Source of the DNA: Nautilus pompilius
Lineage: Eukaryota > Mollusca > Cephalopoda > Nautilida > Nautilidae
Direction: 5' to 3'
Length of the DNA: 64,000 nt
NCBI GenBank assembly: GCA_018389105.1
Contig: JACATO010001531.1
Location: forward strand, 434,001 to 498,000
The notes beneath the pieces are model-generated. The model searched no databases. It worked only from the letters and a program-made list of their open reading frames with translations, and was not told the DNA's origin. The position numbers and the translations under genes are program-made. Below, piece after piece: positions 26,201-35,200 of this stretch (positions are counted from its first letter, which is position 1; every line of letters starts with the position of its first letter).

Positions 26201-29200
26201 ACATCCACAGTCAAAATGATGTGCGTCATACTAGGTCAGTGTAAAGATTAAATGAAGAGATCTTAGTTTAATCGAATAAATGTTGTTATCCAAAGGCTTT
26301 GCATATGAATTTGTTTTGATAGCAGGTTTTGTGCTTTTAATTCTTATAATCTTATTGAATCTATAATTGTTTATTTTGACTATCCAGCTTTGTAAATGTT
26401 TTCAGAAGATGGTGATTTATTTGGCTGGGGTAATTCTGAATACAACCAGCTTGCCTTGGTCTCAAGTGATACTCAAGTGAGCATCCCACGGCACATTTCT
26501 TTAAACTGTGGGAAAGTTGTTAAGGCAGCTACTGGTGGCTCCATCTGTGGTATATTGAACAGTGAGTATTAAATGTCTTTTCAAAAATTAAACTGGCAAT
26601 TGTGGGATTTCTATGGAAATAAAATGGATGCAAGTCTTGTTTTTTCCTTGCTTCACTTTTGCAAGAGAATGACATTCTTGATGAGTGACTTACAGGAATG
26701 AATGCAATTTGTAAGGTGTGGGATAAAACTAAAGTACCCCATAAAAATTTACCCAAATGTTACCAATAAATAGAATTAAGCATTTACAAATCTGTCAGAG
26801 AAGTTTTTTGTGTTTCCAGTGGTAGTGGCCTGAGCTCCAGCTTCTGAAATAAAAGAAATTTAGAGGCCCTCTTGAGATGTATTGCATCAACTTAAAAAAA
26901 AAAAGAACCAAAGGGTAGGCGAAAGAAAATTAAACAGAAAATTTTCGAGAAAACAAACAAATCTCTTCAATTTATTTTTGACGACTGTAATGTTAAGCTA
27001 TTATTTTTGAAATTTTAATTTCCAGATGTCTTCAATAAACAGTAGTCAGACCTTACATGTACTTTTCAGTGTAAATTCAAGGTTTAGTGGTAGCTGCAGC
27101 TGTGAAATGTTATACTAATTTTATTATAATATAGTGTGTAACATTTTCAGGTAAAGGTGAAGTGTTTACCTGGGGATTTGGTAACTTAGGCCAAGGACCA
27201 GAGGCTTACATTTCATCAATTCCTACCAGGGTGCCTGATCCCTTATTTGGACTTAACGAAATTGACACAGAGAAAAAAGTCACCAACCTGGTATGTGGAC
27301 TGAATCATTTTGCTGCTGTCACAAGTAAGTCTGCTTCAATCACTATCTTTTTTCTTCTTTTTTGGTTGAAACGGTACCAATTCTCAGTAAATCTGTGCCA
27401 ACTTTCAGGTTTAGTTCTTGGATGGATTGGCAATGAAGAGTTAGGGATCTCTTAAAAAAAACTTCTATATTAGTCAGGACAGTGTTGCAAAGTGTGAGCA
27501 GTGGCTGGCTAAATGAATAGGGTACCAGCCTGCTGTGGTTTGGTGAACTTCTCATAGCATGGTTTCTTATTCTTATAATAATAGTCCATTGGTGTAGATT
27601 TTCTTCAGCTACTTAATTTTTCTCTCATAGCTGAACAGTAAATCTAGTAAGGACTTTCCATTTTCTGCTGATGACAGAAGTGCTAGGAAATGGAAACAAT
27701 TGTTAGTGGTACCCAGCATTATTTAACCTCATGAAGTATGCTTTCTTTTGTAGTTGATTGCAGAAGAAAAATGTTAATTGATTTTATTGTTAAAAATGTA
27801 TTAGCAATATTGTAGCGCGCACAGACACAGAGAGAGACAGACATTGAACACGATTTTGTTTACAAATTTGTTTCTGTAATTTTGGCCACTTTTGTAATTA
27901 AAAAAAATTTTCAATTTTTAAACATCTTAAATGAAGATTTGAAAATTTTATATTGTTGCAGAGGGTCTGCCATTATAATTGGCCACTATTAAACTCTTTT
28001 CTCTTTTGGTTGGTTAGTTAACCCCGAGTTTTTATGAATGTAAGAGTGAGGCTGCTTGTACTTCTAAATCCACACATACTTGTCAAATTTACTATAAACT
28101 AACTCAATTTCTGACATTATAAAACAAGTATGGATAAATTGTGACTAATTTCTGTGTGAACATGGATTCTGTAGACAGTAGGTTGGGTATTACAACTGGC
28201 AGCTTATAGTTAAGGTGCTGTTAACATTGGCATCCACATGGATGGGAGGGGGCAAATGCTTCCTCCCCCAGGGAAGTTGGTGGTGATGGTGTAATGGCAC
28301 TGGTACATGGTGAATCAGGCAAGAAATAACAAGTCTAATGCACCCAGCCAAAGACCAGGAAGAGGGTTGCATTATAATAGAAGGCACTGACGTGTGTGTC
28401 TATGTCAAAGTAAATAACTAAACATGTGATCTCTGTCTAGTTTTGAGAAACAAGCTGATGGGTTAATTAAGAAATAAAGGGATCACCAACTAGTTAATAT
28501 AACTGTTTTGATTTGTTTGTTAGTGACACTAGCAGTGCTTCTAATTGGCTAATCAGATAAACTAAGCACTAGGAGCCACTTTCAGATCCCAATAGCCAAG
28601 TGACCCAATCAAGTCAAGTACAGTTTACACTTGTTTGTTTTAGATATTTGTTAATCCTCATTTTTTGAAAATGGATATCAGAAAGTTTTTAGAAAAGTGG
28701 AAATTAGAAACACTGGAGAAGGAAGCAAAGAAGGCAAAAACTTACAAACAAAACTGCACTATCTCTGGTCCAGATTTAATAACAGCAGTTATATGTGATC
28801 AACCCAATCATTCTGCTGATAATCTTGATAATAATGGATTACGTGTTAATTTATCTATAAAAATAGAAGATCTTAAACACAATTTATTTGTAAAAAGGGA
28901 CTTGACTCTTGAGAACTGATTTCAAAAAGGATACAAAAGGAGCATAGTTTCCCCTGTGTTTGGCTAAATCAATATTTACCATTGCTTAGTTATTTCCCTC
29001 ATCTAAAAGGAGCAATTTATAAATATTGTACAATTTTCCCTCAGCCAGTTCATCATGGAACACAGGGAGTCTTCATCATGGCACTTTTACAAGTTATAAA
29101 GTCTTTTTTTGAAGCATTTTGCTGCATGCTTTTGTTATGCAGTATACAAAATTTTCAATGAATTTACAAAATAAATCAGAAAAAAAAATTTCAAAATACC

Positions 29201-32200
29201 TGTTTTATAGTTTCAGATTATGAGCAACTATTTTCAGGTCATAGGGTAGCTGTCTGTCAGCTGTGGATTTAATGTCTGGTACATTTTTTTGGTTAGCTTG
29301 TGTTAAGCCATTAAATTAGCATTCATTGTATGCAAACAGGCTGATTATCCTGACAAGTCATTACAAAGATGGGTGCATAGCTGCACATCTTTAGTCAGTA
29401 GCATGTCATCTCTCAGAAAGAATTATTTGATTGAGGTAGTCTTTCAGTGACTTGTTTGCACACATTCCATAGCGTGGGAAGATAGAGGGGGCAATGATGA
29501 TCATCATTTTTTGTGCTATTTTTACTTTAAAAGTTTCTACCACTTTTTCCAGCAAAGAGAAGGCAAGTGCCTGGAACAGTTGCATGGCCATTGTGAATAT
29601 GACTTTTTAGTAATGCTGCTGAAGGCTCAAGCTTAGAGTGCAAAAGTGCTATCACCAAACCTTTGATCATATTTCTTTGGCACATCAAAGTCTGATATTA
29701 AAATGAGTGGTACTTTCTCACTCAGTAGTATGAACTCTTTCTCACTCAGTAGTATGAACTCCTCTCCACAAGACGACATAACATTGTGGGATGTTCTGCA
29801 TAGAGTTCTGAATGACAGCAGACATTGTACCTCACTGCTAACTGCATTATGTAATGGTGGTAATGCACTTTAAGACTTTGTGTGCCACTTTACGCACATG
29901 CAAGAACAGATACCACTGATGAAATATTCTTGCCTCGTGTAGACTGCCACTTGCATTCTGGTGGTGGTTTTGAATGCCAGTGCATCATTCCCTAACCTGG
30001 AAACTGTTGTGGCTTTATACTGCTATGCTGAGTGATAGCAAAGGTAAAACTTGCAGATGTTATGAGTGGTAGAGGGATTGTTATATCAAGTGGCAGATTG
30101 AGCTGCCATGTAGCAAGCATGCAGCACACCGCTTTATAATAGGGAATAGTTTGTGACATCACAGCTTTTTAATTGTACCCATTAGTTCTGGTTTGCAGAA
30201 AATTATGATTAGATACATATTGAAAATTTTTTTTTTTATTTTGGATAAAATGTACTAAATAAAATAGGTAAAAGATTAATTTACAATAGCTACAATTAAT
30301 ATGGTTATGCATATGTACAACATGTAAAAATTCATTTACAACCAACTGCTCTTTCACCAAATTTGTGAAGCTTCCACTATGTTGAAATGTACAATAGATA
30401 TCTCTGTGCAGAATTTGTTTGATTAACTTCCATACTCACTAGGCTGAGTGCTGGAGAAAACGTTGCTGAATCTATGATGTCATCCTTCTAGGGTATTTGT
30501 GAAAGGTAGATTTTGTTCACACAACCACCACAGCCCCCTCAAATGAACAGAGTAGCACAAATAGTATGAAAGGTAAGTGAAAAGGATGCTATTTATTCTG
30601 TACCTGGCTGGAAAAATTGTGACGTGTTGCTAAAATGAATCTAATAGCACTTTTTCACTTACAATCATGAGCTTACAGTTCTTCATCTTTCAGTCACCTA
30701 GGCATGGTTAATTCCATTGTTGACAAAATGTTTGCAAAACATCTAGTCAATAGAAAATCTGTTGGCCAATTTTTCTAAGACAGAACCAGATTCAGAATTT
30801 TGTCTACATATTGCTACTGTTACCTTGTGGTCCAGAGCCACTGGCTTCACTGAAATAAATTAGTTTACAGCAGCCTATATCAGGACACTCTCACCACCAA
30901 ATTTACTTTCTGAATTCCCAGGCCATAAACAACCAGACTCTGTTATCAGCAGATTTCCACTATGACCTCTACCTTCCCATGATGTTGCTCAAATGCAGGA
31001 ATGCACCTCGTGTTTGGAACACTCACATGCACACAGATGAAAGTTGTATCTTTTAATCCTGATGCTATGTCTAATGCTGCAACCCAATCTGAGCTCAGAA
31101 ATACTGCTGAAATTGTCCACATTGGTGTTCCAGGTTGTTTTAGCTTGGAATATCCACAGTAAGGAGTGTCTGATATCCTCTAGCTCCATGCAGGTATTGT
31201 ATGTATGGTGTGAAAAGGCAGTAAACCCCAGGCCATTTGAAAGAACTATCTGTAGCAATGATTATCTGATCATCTCCACTCAAGTCTGTAAACATTTCAC
31301 TGCAAATGCTGTTGGCTACTCGATCTGGTGACCCCCTGCAGTTACAGTTAAAGCAAACAGCAATACTTTGCAGCATCCTGAAAGTTTCCATACCTTGCCC
31401 AGCTTAGTTGGCGGGACAAAAAATGAATGCTACAAGTATGGGCTACAGTTTTTTTTTTTTTTTTTAAGGAGAGAGAGTCTAGAAAGTTTACTCCTAATTA
31501 CTGTAAGCTGCTTTCTGGACCTTAACACTCTTGTATGGGATGGCTGTGTGGTGCAGACTTCCTCCAGGTGTATTCAACATTGGTTTCACCTCTAACTTAT
31601 GGGAGTGCTATTATTAGCATAAATTGTGTGCATCCAGTGATCATCATTCACTTTAGGCAGCTTCCAACCTGTAATCGGGTTATCACTCAGTTGCAAACTT
31701 GACAGAAAATAGTTAAGGATAAAGGGTACAAGTGCTGCAAACAGTATCTCTAGATGCTACTTCTCAGCTAATGTGCCTACAGCAGCTTTCAGAACAGACC
31801 AACTGCTAGCTTGATGAGTACAATGCTTGTGTAATCAGTAAGTTGAGCTATCTGTCCAAAATGACTCCTAAATTCTTGACATTTTATGGGGTAATTTGAC
31901 TGCCTGCATTGCAGGAGATGGTCATTCCTTTGGGTGCACTTCAGTCGCTAAGTATGTAGTGGAGAGCACAGGCCTTCTATCTTTTCAAGGATCACCTATT
32001 TGGAAGGGCCACTGCTACATGCAAGGATGTCATCAACATAGGTTTTCACTCTACTTAAAAGATTTGTCCAGTCTGGCTAGATCCATAGTGTGTATGTTGA
32101 AGAGGATAGGCAACAAAGGAGATCCCTGTGGCAGCAATACACTTCTGTTCAGAAAGAGCCATAAATACTCATCATGCACATTATGCAGACAGCCCAGTAT

Positions 32201-35200
32201 GTATTTAATCTTAAACAGACTTTGTTATAATCATCTTTGAAGTCAAGATCCACTACTAGGGATATTTTTTGGCTCAGAGTCATTTTCAGACATCTGCAGT
32301 AAAAATAGCTGCATTGATCCAGGTTTCTTTGCTGGTTTATAGGCCTCAAGGCCCTGATGTAACAGAGGTGTCATGTGATGTGAGTGGCAAACTATGACTT
32401 TCTCGGAAATATTTCTTAGTGAATTTTGTATTACCAGAAAACGGTGGCCCTTTAAAAATCTGTTGTCCATGTGTGGTTTGGTGATAGGTGATTTAGTGAT
32501 TGGTGAATTTGAATATAAGATCAGTAAGCAAAGTTTTGAGGATGAAGGACTTGATCCCATTAGGTCTTGGCATGCTGTCCAATACCAATGGTTATTTCAG
32601 TGCCTGGGAAACCAAGCTATGAAAGCTTTGTCCTGATGTTCATCATTGGACAATGCTTGTCTGTCCTTATCATATATAACCTAGGAGCTCATCACCAATT
32701 CAGGCTGTTGTGGAATCTCTAGAAGGCAGTGGCACTCATGTTGGATTTAGCACAAATGCTTGTCCCATTTAACAATGACACAACTGGAAAAGACTATGTA
32801 GTCACCTTGTTCCAATCTGTGCATATCATTGCAAAATCAAAGATGCCCCTATTTCTTTAGTGTTCTTTCATCAACTCTCAGCCTTTCCTGGGTTTTGCCT
32901 TCAGTGAATGTCAACTTCTGGCGTGTCTCAATCATGCCTATGCATGGTAAGGGTGTTTTCTTTTGGGAACCACAATTAAAAGTTGGTGCTTAACATAGTT
33001 AACAGAGAAGGTGGTCACTTCCCATGTGGTGATCCTTTTTTTTTTTTGTGTAGTCATGTTTTTGACTTTCCTAATGACAAAGGCCAAGTCAGTGCAAGTT
33101 TCAAGATTGCCTGATCTTTCAGCAAGACATTTTGGCTCACCACAGTTTGGTAGCAATAGGTCTCAATCTGGAAGAGCATTAAACAAGGATTTTCTACTTG
33201 TTTTCACAAAAGATATTCCAGCTCATGTGTCTGGCATTAAAGTCTTCTATTTATCATGATGAAGGTTATTCAATTGATGGTAAGGTCATGCAGGAAATCT
33301 CTCTCTACTTGCAAAAGTCTTAGGCATTCTACATTTTGATTCATAAATTCAACTGTGAAAAGAAAAATTAATGAGATATGCAATTAATATTGTACAGTTG
33401 ACAAGTTGAAAATGAAATAAAGAATATGTATATTAATATTTAGAATGTTCATTCTTCTTTCATGACTGCCTGAATGTGTCTTGGGAAATACTTTTGTAAT
33501 TTTATAATATCAGCTGAAATGTTCCATGCATCTAGAAGCACTGCTCTGAGTTTATCTTTGGTTTTTGAATGCTGATCCGAACATGTTAAATAATATTAAG
33601 GTCAGGGCTTTGTGGAGTTAATTCTATTAAATCTAACATTTCCCCCCCCCCTCAATGATTTGACAACATTGGCAGTATATTTTGGATTCTTGTCATGTTT
33701 AAATATGAATACAACTGCACATTAAAGGAATAACATCTTGAATAAGAATCTGCTCATATCTGACTGCATTCATATTTCCTCCTATTATTACTAAATCTCC
33801 AATACCCATGGTCACGATAAACCCAAAACCAGAATGAACCAACCTTCAATATACATTTACTATAGACTGCAGACATTTCCTTATGCTCTTCTTCTTACAT
33901 CCTACTTTCTCTTAGCAATGCCAGTATTTTTTCTGCATGCTACAGTAAAGTTTTTCTGCACGCTGTATTCTGGGAAGCTAAAGCCTGACAGATTGTACTT
34001 CATATTGTCAGGATGCTTGGTTTCTTTGAACAAGAGCACATTATAGCCAATGGAATACTTCTCCAGATTATATCTTTTGGTACAGACCTGGTCACACTTG
34101 TGGAACCCACATTTACCTGTTCACTTCCCCTTCTCTTTTCCCTTGCTTGTACCCTGATGCTTGATCAGTAGTTGAGTTTCTATTCATCACAAGCATGAAT
34201 TTCCATCCATATCAGAGCACTGCTTCTCAGTGCCTCACAGCCAGAAAACGAGGCAGATGGCAGCAGACCAGCACCCAATTACCTTGGGGCTACCTGGGCA
34301 ATGGCAGATTGTAACTGGCCATTGAAGCTAACAGTCTCTCTCAATGTTTTGGAAAGACCCCTAGCTGCAGTCTTATATCACTTTCATTAGCCCTTATCAC
34401 CAGTAAACTGTCATTCACATGTTGTCCACTGATGGCATTGTTAGTGGCTGGCTTTAATATCTTCTTGTTGGCTTGTCCATTTGGGGTCTCTTGTGACCCT
34501 GAGCAGGGAGCCATACCAGGCATTACCAGTTGGGTTAGTAGGATCTGAGGCTTATGGGGACATTGATGCTATTCCCTGAAGCAGCCTTAAACAGAGTCTG
34601 AATTATGATGAACATGTTGACACCTAGCTAAATTCTCACATTTTGGAAAGGCCTCCATTCTGCAAGCTTCTGTCTGCTTGTTCCAGTTGTGGCATCTTAA
34701 GGATTCTTTTGCAGTTGAATTTTCAGGAAAGGCGTATCTTAACATCAGTGAAGGAAGTATGAATTTTGTGGTGCCATATTTATCTGTATTTTCTATTGCA
34801 TTTTTTAAATGACATTATATGGTATTTATTATTTTTTGGCACATCCTTAACTTGAAGTTCATCTTAATGCCCTCAAATTTGGAATTCATTTTGATCACAG
34901 GTCAAATTCAAGTTAATAGGAAAATGTTTTCTGTAAGTTTGGGGTGATATGAAATTTTGTGATTTTGAAAATTAAGAAAATGTTTTTTTTTAAATGTTAA
35001 AACGGAAAACAATATTCAAAATTCCTATGGCATTGCATTCATACAAGTGTTATCTTCAAATTTAAAAAAAAGAAAGTCATCTTTGAAAAATGAACAATTT
35101 AACTGCCGGTGCTTCTTTCGCATTCTTTAGAGCTTGCAGCATTACCATGGCAACCATGCAGATAATAAGTTGTGAACCCACCTATGTTGGTTTGAAATGC

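Noticed and set aside
27480..27560. A third SINE head with an A-box-like GGCTAAATG
   Set aside because: No matching B box at the right distance and no recognisable body.
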